Source of the DNA: Acytostelium subglobosum LB1
Lineage: Eukaryota; Evosea; Eumycetozoa; Acytosteliales; Acytosteliaceae
Length of the DNA: 64,000 nucleotides
Direction: 5' to 3'
Assembly: GCF_000787575.1 (NCBI RefSeq)
Contig: NW_012236511.1
Location: 372,001 to 436,000, forward strand
The stretch's first letter is position 1; the number at the start of each line of letters is the position of its first letter. The position numbers and the translations under genes are program-made. The notes under the pieces were generated by a model. That model saw only the letters and a list, made by a program, of their open reading frames with translations. It was not told where the DNA came from and did not search any database. This document shows, piece after piece, positions 54,612 through 64,000 of the stretch.

Positions 54612-55708
54612 TCTTGTTCTTTTTGTTTATAATATAAATACAAAATATATATAGTTAAGTTTGTTGTTGTTGTTGTTATTAATAATAATAATACAAATAA
54701 TAAGTATATTTATTAATAGAGATAGACAGTTAACAATAATAAATAATTGAGTTTAGTGGATACAAATGAATAAATGAACACGCTTCATGCAACGTGTGCA
54801 ACACAAACACATAACACAAACAATTTTGAATCGTCCAACAACACGATTACTCAACGACAAGGATGTTTCTGCGTGTGTGAATGACTCATTCTCAATTAAG
54901 AGAGAGTTAAAGAGAAACTTCTTCTTCATTGGAGTCATTCAAAGAATATTATTATTTGTTTAACATCAACAAATATATATAGATAAATAAAGAATAAGAA
55001 TAAAATATATATAAATGAGAAGTCATTATTACATGTAGAGGGGATAAATCCAAAAATAGCTATCAAGTTATGAAGAAAGAAAGAGAGGACGGACAGATGG
55101 TTACCATTAGATCTTTAAAGTTCCAAACAAATACATACATACAAGGAGTAATTCAGAACTTTGGTAAAAGATTCATAGCTCAACTTTGCACTCGCTAGAT
55201 ATTTTCGAAAATAGATATATCTGAATGATTGATAATCATGAATGGAATGAATGAATGATGATAATGGATCCTAACCATTAAACTAAATATCTTCATTCCC
55301 TTTGAATCGATTCACGTGGATTCATGTGTGGTCCACAACTAGCAACCAAATCTTATCTTTAGGTCCACACGCTTTTGTGGGCAAGTCTGTGTCTTGGGGG
55401 TCCAGTGATGATGGTCTGATCGCCAATCAGTGTGCAGAATAGAGTGTGGTGTGTGAGTGTGTATATTGGAAAGAGAGAGAATGGTAGGATAGGATCATAA
55501 ATAGGATAGCCACTTTGATGATGAACCTTGTGTGCCCTGTATTGCCCCAACACCCATGTGTCCCCTTCACTCCCTACCTCTGTGCCGACCTTGAGAACAG
55601 ACCATCGAGCTTGGGACTAAGCCCAAAGGCAACTCCATCATATCTCAATGAATCAATCATTCATTGTATACTAATAATAACTTATAACAAATATATATAT
55701 AATATAAT
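54612..55708. other. divergent intergenic region, ykt6 and class C GPCR
   Basis: 1.1 kb, AT-rich with GTT repeats near 54663-54678 (minus-strand leader of ykt6) and AT repeats before the GPCR start. No gene recognised. Confidence 0.5.
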
Positions 55709-58159
55709 ATGAGGACAATACTCAATCATTCATTGCTAGTGTTAATGCTGGTGGCGTTGACATTGGCACAGTCCTACCCAGAGAGCATCGATGCAAAGTT
55801 GAGATGTGATCTTAGTCAGCCACTGTCAGAACAGATTAGATTGGCATCGATCGTGCCACAGGGTGATCCAGAGGTCAACCAATATAGATATACATCGGAT
55901 CTTGTGTTGTTGGACTATGTGGCCCACTTCAAGTCCGCCTACAACCTCACTCTGTGCCGCACCAACGTCAGCGAGTATGACAGTCTGGTGCTGGACACAC
56001 TCGGACTGGCCCAGCAGTCCAAGGTGCACGCGGTCATTGGACCGGCCTACTCGAGCAGTGGCAGCACGGTTGGCCTGATTCTCGGCGCGTTTGGCGTGCC
56101 AAACATTGGCTTCTACGCCAGTTCAGTATCTCTCTCATCCTACCCCTACTACAACCGTGTGTTCCCCTCGGATGCCTTCCAGGTGCAGGCCATCCTGGCA
56201 CTGGTCCAACACTATGGCTGGACACGTATATCTTGCGTCCACACTCAGGAGGACTATGGCAATGGTGGTGCCACGCTGCTGGCGCAGCAGGCTGCCCAGA
56301 TCGGTGTGACAGTCGACACGATCCAGGCCATCAAGCCACGCTCTTCCAACGCAGACGACCCCAGCAACCCCACCAACGAAGACTATGCACTGCTGTACAA
56401 TAACCTGGACGATGTGAAGGCGCGTGTCATCATCACATACGCGCTGTTCCCCCAGGACTGCTCCTTCCTCTGGGACTACGCACTCAAGAACAACTACTAC
56501 ATGAAGCAGGGCGTGGCATGGATCGTCACTGATGGCTGCGCAGAGATGGTGGACCAGCGTCCAGAGTATGAGGGCGTGATCTCATTCTTCCCACAGTACA
56601 ACTCTGGCGACTACGCCTCGCTCGTCAAGAACGTCACCAGTGTCAGAGAGTTGGTTGGCCCAGACACCAAGTCGGACACATTCTACAAGGGTGCCGTGTT
56701 CTCATCGGACGCCACCAAGACATTGATGTTGGCTTTTGACAGCATCCTTCAGAAGGACCCCAAGGCCAACCTGTCGAATGGTGAGGTTGTTCGTGATGCC
56801 ATCCGTGCCACAACCTTTGCCGGATACTCTGGACAAGTGGAGTTTGATGAGGTAGGCGATCGCAAGAATCCAACCTTTGCCATCTCCAACTATGTCAATG
56901 TGTCCTTCAGTCAAGTTGGCACCATTGCCCTCAACGGCAACGAGTCCGATGTCCAACTCAATCAACACATGATGTTTGTTGGTGGCTCACACAAAGTACC
57001 ATCTGATTGTAAGTATACCATCCCCCCGTCCATCTACTCATACATCAAGTTCAGTGTGACTGACCAATCAACCAATCTTATTGCTTAGACATGGTCAACA
57101 CATATTCAATTCCTTTGAATGGAGCACTTGGAGGAGTGACTGGATTCTGTACTCTACTGGTGTTGTTCATGGCCTTTGTCATTGTGTTTGAGTGGAAGAA
57201 GTTTAGATACTCATCTCCACTATTCTGTTGTCTGATCCTTCTTGGTGTATGTACTCCCTTGCCCTCCATCTCCATCTCCATCCAAAATCACTAACATTCA
57301 CTCAATCACTCAATCATACTCATAGTCACTCCTTGGATACGCTGCCATCTACACTTTGTTACCATCACCAACTGATGAGTTGTGCACTGCATTCCCTTGG
57401 TTGCTTGGATATGGATATGTAATTATGTTTGGAACTATATTTACAAAGACGTGGAGGACATGGCGTCTGTTTGCCAATGCCCACAGATTCAAGATCATCA
57501 AGATCTCCAACCAGATGATCCTGACATTCGTCGGAGTGTTCCTGGTGATTGAGACCATCTTCTTGGTGGTGTGGACTGCCGTCGATCGTCCACGCGTCGT
57601 CACCAACCCCATCTACCGCCAGGGTGAGGCGCAGAACCAGTGTATGTCCACCACGACCGCATGGTGGTACGCCTTCTGTCTCTACAAGGTGGCCTACATC
57701 ATCGTCGGAGTGTTCCTGGCTTACAAGACACGTAACGTTGTCGACCAGCTCAATGAGTCCAAGCCAATCTCGTTGTCCGTCTACAACCTGACATTCGTGA
57801 TGCTGGTCGCCATTCCCATCGGTTTCCTGCTGACCGACTACCCAACCGCCGAGATCGTCATCCAGGTCGTGTCCATCCTGCTGGCCTTCACCGCCACAGC
57901 CTGTCTGCTATTCTTGCCCAAGGTGTGGATGATTGTCAGTGGCCAACAACACACCATCGACAGCTACGACTCATCGCAGAACAGTGGCCACTCATCTCAG
58001 ATGCAGTCCAACTCTTACAACAACTCTGTGCGCGGCACAAAGACCGACGAGACCCAACTCAACAAGAGTATAAGCCAGGCAGGAGGCCTAGTCTACACCG
58101 GTGGCAGCCAATTGCCATCATCCACAAACTCCACCTCATCATCAGTGACGAATGTATAA
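55709..58159 (+). CDS. class C (GABA-B-like) GPCR, Grl family
   Basis: Three exons (55709-57008, 57089-57246, 57326-58159) give 763 residues. Signal peptide (MRTILNHSLLVLMLVALTLA), then a periplasmic-binding-protein-like ectodomain of the ANF-receptor type to about 430 (VIGPAYSSSGSTVGLILGAF, NIGFYASSVSLSSYPYYNRV). Seven helices follow: the first begins LGGVTGFCTLLVLFM, the third is in the FPWLLGYGYVIMFGTIF region, and the seventh ends at the class C signature FLPKVW. The cytosolic tail is Ser/Gln/Asn-rich. Dictyostelium Grl receptors sense GABA, glutamate or polyphosphate during growth and sporulation; the ligand here cannot be read. Splices are chosen because they give the TM1 and TM2 sequences in frame. 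Confidence 0.92.
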
Positions 58160-58254
58160 CATAGTAATAATAGTATAAAGCGCGCGCCAATCAATCAATC
58201 AGCCAGTTGATGTCTTCTTTGGAGTCCATCGCGGACCTTGATAATCGGGTGGGT

Positions 58255-59485
58255 TTATTCGATACGCTCCTTGTAGGGTATGTACTTGGTTTGTTGTGGA
58301 GGAGTTGTGCTGTTGGCGCCTGACGACGACGGCGAGGACGACGATGAAGACATTGATTGAGTAGACTTGATGGTCAGGATAATATCACGACTGGTCTCTA
58401 GCTCCTTCTGTCCATTGATCGTTGGCTCATGCGTATTGCTGCTGATCGTTATGCTGGGAGTGTGTAGTAGGGAGGATGAGGAGTGGAGCAATCTCTTGCC
58501 CACCACCGACAGAACGATGCCTCCAATGATTGCAAACACCAACAGTATCTGTTGGTAGTAAGAGAATGGGTTCTTATTATCGCCAGTGATGTCCGAGATC
58601 GTCTTTAGCGTCGTGCCAATGTAGACAAACAAGCTATTCTCTGGTACCAATCCAATGGCTGATGAGTATATAAATGTTGAGAATGATATTCGAGTCATCT
58701 ATAATGAGGGTATGTTAGTCTCCAGTCAGTCGCGGAGTCATTGATCATGCGGTCCAAGGGACATACCGCACAAAGACCATTCTGGAGTCCAAAGGGGATT
58801 GGTAACATTCGCATTATGATGATGATCTTGAAGGGATGGTGCTCGACCATTGAGCGCAGAGAGGACAGTCGCTGACTGGACTCTATCTTTGACTCGAACC
58901 ACCGCAGACTGATCTTGCGTGTCAACCAGAAACCGGCGGCGGCAGACAGCACGCTGCCCACCATCACAGTGATGAGACCGTGCATGAAGCCATAGACAAA
59001 GCCCGCCGAGAACGTCAGCGGGATGTACAGACTAAAGAGTGCAAGGGGGATGCCTGTGGGCAGATACGAGAGCACAAAGATGACGTTGCCCATCAGGCCC
59101 AGGTTCTCGACCATCTCCAGGAATGAGAGCAGGTTCTTTGAGAAGTATAATATACATGCTATCAGTGTCACGGTTGTCGTGAGCAGTAGCAGAGTGGTGG
59201 TAATATTGGATGATGATGTTGTTGTTGTTGGTGTTGGTGTTGTTGGTGTATTAATGTTGGGTAAAGTGTTATTGCTATGTAGTAGTATATTGTTTGGTGA
59301 TAATGTTGATGATTGTAATAGTTGTTGTTGTTCTCTTTCATCGTCATTGTTGTTGTCACCCATAACATCTATCTCCACAATAGATGCTGTGCATGCTTCA
59401 TTATCCTCCTCTTCTTCATTGTTATCAATGACTCTATTACTATTACTATTAATGTTATTATTATTACAACTATTGATACTACTAC

Positions 59486-59517
<32 letters not shown>

Positions 59518-59612
59518 GTAATATCTGGCAATGCAGTTGTCTTTAAGAGAATGGGTGATTGTTTAAGTTCATGATCAATTGTATCTATTCTCCTTGTTAT
59601 CCCATAGACCAT
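58255..59612 (-). CDS. TVP38/TMEM64 (VTT-domain) membrane protein
   Basis: Two exons (59612-58767, 58698-58255) give 429 residues; the intron is 68 bases (GCG|GTATGT...TATAG|ATG). The start at 59612 (MVYGITRRID) is the first ATG in frame. The N-terminal 140 residues are Asn/Ser/Thr-rich and cytosolic. The membrane part has the family hallmarks: SYLPTGIPLALFSLYIP, AGFVYGFMHG, GSVLSAAAGFWLTRK, RMLPIPFGLQN and a terminal FIYSSAIGLVPEN. VTT proteins of the DedA superfamily, such as TMEM41B and VMP1, include lipid scramblases of ER and Golgi; that activity is inferred for this one. The C-terminus is Ser-rich. Confidence 0.88.
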
Positions 59613-59960
59613 TGTATAAATATTACTTTGACTATGAGTCACTAATTCTCTATCTATCTATCTATTTGTTTGTTTGTGTATATATTATATATCTCTATCT
59701 CTAGATTATCAAATGACTCAATTCAACTGACTTGTTTCACTCCCTGGACTGTACGACTTGTCCACAATGTGAGGTTGTGTTTTGTTTGTTTTTTCAATTG
59801 TCTTGTTGAAACGATGATTGTGGCAACATTAACGCGCAGCATTAGTTTGAATTTTGAACCGACGATGTCGGGGGAAGTGATATCGGGTAATGGATGGGAT
59901 AGAGCCGGGATACAAGTAATAAATGTCCAACTACTATCGGATTATATAGACTCTTACAAC
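59613..59960. other. spacer between two minus-strand genes
   Basis: 348 bases, no gene seen; a short TCTA repeat lies at 59650-59664. Confidence 0.5.
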
Positions 59961-62144
59961 TTATATAATAACTTCATTTAGATTACGTGTCCTTGTGTCG
60001 ACTTTGGTCTTCACAAAGGTATCCAGAAACTCATCTTTAGCCATCGTCTTGTTGTTGTTGGTGTTGTCCAATTCCTTGTTATTGTTGTTCTCTCTCTTTG
60101 GTCTTTTTGCTTCTGTTGTCTTTGTAGCATTGGATGATGATGATGGTGATGATGATAATGATTGTTGTTGACTGAGAATGTTGAGTCTTTGGACAATGTC
60201 ATTTATACTGATCATGACCATGTTGTAGAATTCTGCATCGGTCAGTGCGTGAATGTTCTGTGGAATGGACTCGTTGTCGTCCAGTTTGTAATTGGGCAAA
60301 GTGTCCAACTTGTTGCTGATCTCTGCCATCACTATACGCAACTGCATGAATCGAGCCAATGCCACCGTGATGTCCTGGTTGGACAGCTCCACCTTGCCAA
60401 AGTCCAAATGATTCAAAAGTGACAGATTGGCGAGCTCATCATGCAGCACTTGAAGATCTTGTCTCGTGTCTGTGATCATCGAGTCCAGGTTGAAGAATGT
60501 TGATGAGGTGGGCTGCTGTGCCTGGTCGTCCTGAGCCTGGGCCTGGGCCTGAGCCTCCCTCTCCAACTCATCAAGTGTCCTCTGTTTGTCGAGCAGCAGC
60601 ATCTCCTTCTCAATATGCAGGAAAGAGATGTAGTGCACGATCTTGTCCAATGCAGCCTTGTGTGTCTCCTTGTCCTTGTACTGTATAACCGAGACGATGT
60701 CGCAAATGTCGTGCAGGTGTGACGCGAGGTGATTGTGTGAGAGACCATTCCTGACCGCCTCGACAAACTTGTATATGGCCTTCTTGAGGTTGTCTAATGG
60801 CTTTTGTAGCTTGCTCTGCGTCATTGCGTACTTGCAGAGGTACTTGTATCGCATCATTGTGAACATGCCGATAATCTGCGGGAGGATGCGCTGCTCTGCC
60901 TCGGCCGAGGTGTCACGCTGAACCTTGGAGTGGCCGTACAGGATTTCAAAGAACTGAACGGTGGCCAGCGCGTACGACATCTCATTGTCGATGTACTTCT
61001 CGACCTTCTTGTAGAGCTCCTCGTCCGGGTCTATCCTGATGCCAATGTACTTGGGCTTCGTCTTTGCCACGCCCTTGGCCTTCAAAAGAATGATCCTCAG
61101 TCCAACGGCGCTGTGGTGCAGCAACAACTTGTCTTTGTGCGTGAGGTTGGGTATCGTGTCCAATGTGTTGATGTAGGAGCCAACATAGCCACTGCCGAAT
61201 CGGGCCACATCGCGCGGCAGGTCGTCATACATGCGGTCGTAGTGGCGCTGTGGGTCAAACTCGTGAAGCAGCGAGTCGATCTGCTCCTCCAGCAGTCTCG
61301 AGTCGCCCTCGTCAACGTTGGCCATCTGGCCGCGCTTTTGCAAAAGGTCCTTGAGCTCAAACACGTTCTCCAGTCGCTGTTTGAGTATCTTTGAGAGTGC
61401 TGGCGTGTCGATGTTGTTGTGGAAGAGCACCAGTCCGACAAACTCCTCGACGCGCTTTATCCAGGCATTGAGATGCTCAGGGGTGTGTTTGTCCAGGTCG
61501 AACGAAAGCAGCGGCAGAGACCTTTCCATCAGGCGCCTGTTGCGGAATGACTCCCTAACAAAGTGGACAAAGTGCACACGGGTGGTGAGATGGCAGACAT
61601 GCTCGTGGATGATCGTCAGGAGCGTCACATCCGGGCGATGCTCCAAGTACTCGTAGATGCCTCGCTTGCGACACTCTAGCAGATAGAGTATTGACTTGGC
61701 CGTCCTCTCAATATCCATCTGTATGAAATCAAAGAGCATTCTTGATCTTCCCTTCTTTACAAAGATTTCATCTTCTCCATTTTCTTTGTGCTTTGTAACT
61801 GATTGTTCTTGTTGTTGTTGACGTTTTTGTAGTAGTGGTTTTGGTTGTTGTTGTTGCTGTTGCTGTTGTTGTTGTGGTTGTTGATGTTGTTGTTGTTGTT
61901 GTTGTTGTTGCTTTTGTTGTAGCTTTAGTTGTTGTGCTTGTTTCTTATTTACGCTGCTGTGATGGTTGTAAAGATTGGTTTTGTGGATGATGTTGTCGCC
62001 GACGTAATACAATGGTGAGCTGTGTTGACGCATAACAGTGATGTGTCTAGTTTGCAACAACAACGACTTTGATAATGGAGTCGATATTGATGTTAACTTT
62101 ATATATGATCTTCCAATATTAAGAGATGATCTTGTTTGTAACAT
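59961..62144 (-). CDS. unrecognised protein, probably mitochondrial, Gln-rich
   Basis: 727 residues, one exon. The first 45 residues (MLQTRSSLNIGRSYIKLTS ... LLLQTRHITVMRQ) are rich in Arg, Ser and Leu with no acidic residue, a good mitochondrial presequence. Long Gln runs follow (about 70-115), then about 560 residues of helical, charged sequence with no domain I can name. Alternating Leu/charged segments (KEMLLLDKQRTLDELEREAQ) suggest coiled coil. A late low-complexity Ser/Asn stretch precedes the end LDTFVKTKVDTRTRNLNEVII. Mitochondrial location is inference from the presequence; the function is unknown. Confidence 0.75.
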   Translation of the reverse strand: MLQTRSSLNIGRSYIKLTSISTPLSKSLLLQTRHITVMRQHSSPLYYVGDNIIHKTNLYNHHSSVNKKQAQQLKLQQKQQQQQQQQHQQPQQQQQQQQQQPKPLLQKRQQQQEQSVTKHKENGEDEIFVKKGRSRMLFDFIQMDIERTAKSILYLLECRKRGIYEYLEHRPDVTLLTIIHEHVCHLTTRVHFVHFVRESFRNRRLMERSLPLLSFDLDKHTPEHLNAWIKRVEEFVGLVLFHNNIDTPALSKILKQRLENVFELKDLLQKRGQMANVDEGDSRLLEEQIDSLLHEFDPQRHYDRMYDDLPRDVARFGSGYVGSYINTLDTIPNLTHKDKLLLHHSAVGLRIILLKAKGVAKTKPKYIGIRIDPDEELYKKVEKYIDNEMSYALATVQFFEILYGHSKVQRDTSAEAEQRILPQIIGMFTMMRYKYLCKYAMTQSKLQKPLDNLKKAIYKFVEAVRNGLSHNHLASHLHDICDIVSVIQYKDKETHKAALDKIVHYISFLHIEKEMLLLDKQRTLDELEREAQAQAQAQDDQAQQPTSSTFFNLDSMITDTRQDLQVLHDELANLSLLNHLDFGKVELSNQDITVALARFMQLRIVMAEISNKLDTLPNYKLDDNESIPQNIHALTDAEFYNMVMISINDIVQRLNILSQQQSLSSSPSSSSNATKTTEAKRPKRENNNNKELDNTNNNKTMAKDEFLDTFVKTKVDTRTRNLNEVII

Positions 62145-62444
62145 CTTATATCTATATATCTATCTCACTGATCGTATAATATCTGTTTGATTGATTGATG
62201 ACCTGTCAAATTGAAAACAATACAGAAAACGACAAGTAATTCTGACTTGGTGATTCTCCAAAACACACGAGTCTGGACTTGATGAAACTACAAAGTGGCA
62301 CCCTTTGGAATCTATTCAATCACTTCATTCAATCAATAATTTATTTAGATAATAAGATGGAGATATTACCAAACATTTCAATCAAATATATTTGAATTAT
62401 TAATACCAGAGGATGATTGTACTAGTAGTACTAGTAGTAGTATA
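62145..62444. other. spacer between the mitochondrial-type gene and the FNIP relic
   Basis: AT-rich divergent spacer, nothing recognised. Confidence 0.5.
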
Positions 62445-63529
62445 ATGAATTTTGGAATTGATATTATTAGTTTGGGATATTATAATGTATTGAATAGATT
62501 GATACTATTGAATTGTTTGTTGGTGGATCCGTCGATAGAGTTCGTCTACTACAACTATTACTACTATTCAGTCCAATGAAGGATATTCGAACCATCCATC
62601 ATCTATTCAATCATTGTCCACGAGCCAAGCATCTGGATTGAATCACCAACCTTAGTTTGAGTGGATACTTTGACAAGCCACTTGAATCAGTCTTTGGCCT
62701 CAACTTGATGAACTCATCGATCACATACTTAAACCTGGGAACACAATTCAATCAAGTGATCAACCCAGGAGTGCTTCCATTATCGCTCCAACATTTAGAA
62801 TGTGGTCACATTTTCAATCAGAAGCTGGAGCCCAACTCACTGCCAGACTCACTGACCGAGTTGAGACTGGGACCATCATTTGAGCAGACACTAAACAATC
62901 TTCCAACAAGTCTTGTCATACTGGAGATATCAACTGTGAGCTCGATCAAATGATGCACACTCCCTCCATCACTTCGTGGACTGATGTTGTTAAAGTCACT
63001 TGTATGTAAGTCTGACAAGTCAGGAATGGTGTTAACCAGTCAAGATGGTCAATCGATACCAACACATAACAATCATTTGGATTGGCTAGCAATTGGATAT
63101 AACATTGATGTACTAGACAAAGAGTTACACATCACAAAGAAACAAATAATCAAGCATTTGTTCACCAACTATCCAAATGTGATTGATTTCAACATCATAT
63201 TCCTATTGCCAGATAGCAAGACTCAATGTGTTACATTGCGCAATGTATCAACAATTAATACTGGCAGTCTTCATCCATGGTGTCGAATCACTGGAGAGGA
63301 TATGGATCAAAGGAATCAACCACTTCAGCATACAATCACATTCCAAACTATTGACCTCTCAACAGTCCCTATCACCCCTGCAAACTCTATAGTCGACAGA
63401 CCATCATGGTGGTCATGGCAGTTGACATCCGCTTTAACATTTTTGCAATACTACCTGTACTCTTTGTTGGGCATTATTTATGGAGCAGGAAATAAAAGAT
63501 CGATCCAAGAACACTCATTCATTCTTTGA
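62445..63529 (+). pseudogene. decayed FNIP-repeat gene
   Basis: A start-like block at 62445 (MNFGIDIISLGYYNVLNR, LILLNCLL) stops early; another frame carries IRTIHHLFNHCPRAKHLD; then FNIP repeats run from about 62655 (YLNLGTQFNQVINPGVLPLS, NSLPDSLTELRL, NNLPTSLVILEI) to an in-frame TGA at 62954-62956, after which LPPSLRGLMLLKSLVC continues in the same frame to 63529. Several breaks plus a stop in the middle of a repeat make a pseudogene the simplest reading. An intron removing the TGA is not evident. The C-terminal part (HWxCRITGEDMD-like) is otherwise open. It belongs to the same family as the gene at 46.7 kb. Confidence 0.7.
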
Positions 63530-63659
63530 TTCAATCTCAAAATTTCAACTTGAACACTTTAACACTCTCAAAATTGATGATGAACTCAAGTATCATAAAG
63601 TACGAGTTTAGTTGATAATGGACGGATGGTGAAAGTCCAGGTCCAATTATTTGTTTGAT

Positions 63660-63859
63660 TTAGGCTCTATGGAGGGGGTTATAACCGCTCTCTCCACTCG
63701 ACTTGTAGATTGGGTTGTTGGCCACTGAGTCACTGATAGGGGCCTCGGCTGTGTGGTTGGATCCCTGCATATACAAGGTCGAGTTGGAGGAGGCCACGTA
63801 TCCCTGAGAGATAGATGTGCATCCAAAGCTGCTTGGTGAACCCAAACTAGTGAGTGATT
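63660..63859 (-). CDS. last exon of an unidentified gene running off the right edge
   Basis: The minus-strand frame ends at TAA 63662-63660. A TTTTAG acceptor (63861-63860) marks the exon start at 63859, which begins with the last two bases of a split codon. About 65 residues are encoded, Ser/Gly/Asn-rich with SLTSLGSPSSFGCTSISQGY and an end SGESGYNPLHRA. The composition resembles a cytosolic tail. Upstream exons lie beyond or near the window edge, so the product cannot be named. Confidence 0.55.
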
Positions 63860-64000
63860 CTAAAAAAGGGAAGAACAATAATATGTTAGTGAGTTTGAAT
63901 GTGTTTCATTCTGTCTGGATTGGAGCAGCCTACTGAATAAAGTCATAGTTTGGTAAAGAGATTATAGGTTTAAGGAAAGAAAGGAAGGAAAGGTTATAAT

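Noticed and set aside
59023-59574. 183-codon plus-strand frame with Leu/Val runs
   Set aside because: Antisense shadow of the Asn/Thr-rich N-terminus of the TVP38-type gene.
1-64000. Retroelements, DNA transposons, virus-like elements
   Set aside because: No reverse transcriptase, integrase, transposase or capsid-like protein and no long terminal repeats were seen.
1-64000. tRNA and rRNA genes
   Set aside because: No convincing cloverleaf with A and B boxes or rRNA-like sequence was found by eye; a dedicated scan could still find one.

Overview
The window looks like nuclear DNA of a dictyostelid social amoeba. The support is lineage-typical gene content (FNIP-repeat proteins, an expanded degenerate-ankyrin family, a Grl-type class C GPCR, a UbpA/isopeptidase T orthologue, Gln/Asn/Ser runs), short GTATGT...AG introns, AT-rich spacers full of (CAAT)n/(ATTG)n, and compact spacing. 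I cannot fix the species. The assembly has four ambiguous spots: single N at 1544, 23462 and 48851, and a 100-N gap at 27057-27156.

Layout. 1-9.95 kb (+): tandem array of seven copies of one family of secreted or membrane-anchored right-handed beta-helix proteins, four good copies, one 3' fragment at the window edge and two truncated relics at the end. 10.2-12.1 kb (-): LRR protein fused to a two-component receiver domain. 12.1-14.8 kb: low-complexity spacer plus an unresolved block with coding-like traces. 14.8-17.8 kb (-): ubpA/USP5, 8 exons. 18.2-22.2 kb (+): two homologous ankyrin-like units apparently joined by one intron. 22.2-26.9 kb: long spacer. 26.9-28.7 kb (+): C2H2 zinc-finger, Q-rich protein across the gap. 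29-31 kb (-): small KDEL protein and an unrecognised protein. 31.1-34.9 kb (+): N6AMT1/HemK2-type methyltransferase and a cytochrome P450. 35-38.3 kb (-): two more beta-helix genes. 38.7-39.9 kb (-): eIF3K. 40.5-44.2 kb (+): small ankyrin protein and GH31 alpha-glucosidase. 44.3-45.9 kb (-): MFS transporter. 46-50.2 kb: unresolved minus-strand block, FNIP protein, F-box-like protein. 50.2-51.8 kb (-): a tenth beta-helix copy. 52.4-54.6 kb: dihydrouridine synthase (+) and YKT6 (-). 55.7-58.2 kb (+): class C GPCR. 58.3-62.1 kb (-): TVP38/TMEM64-type protein and a mitochondrial-looking Q-rich protein. 62.4-63.5 kb (+): decayed FNIP gene. Right edge (-): last exon of an unidentified gene.

The most distinctive content is the beta-helix family: ten copies in three clusters within 52 kb, sharing an N-terminal cap, Asn-rich glycosylatable rungs, a three-Cys C-terminal cap and (in most) a nearly invariant Gly-rich membrane helix. 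Some copies end before the helix and should be secreted. This is the layout of a diversifying surface or recognition repertoire, but that role is inference. Other points of interest are the LRR-receiver fusion, the intron-joined ankyrin pair, a 20-bp inverted repeat linking both ends of an eIF3K intron, and a recurring 15-bp palindrome. No tRNA, rRNA, CRISPR or retroelement was recognised.
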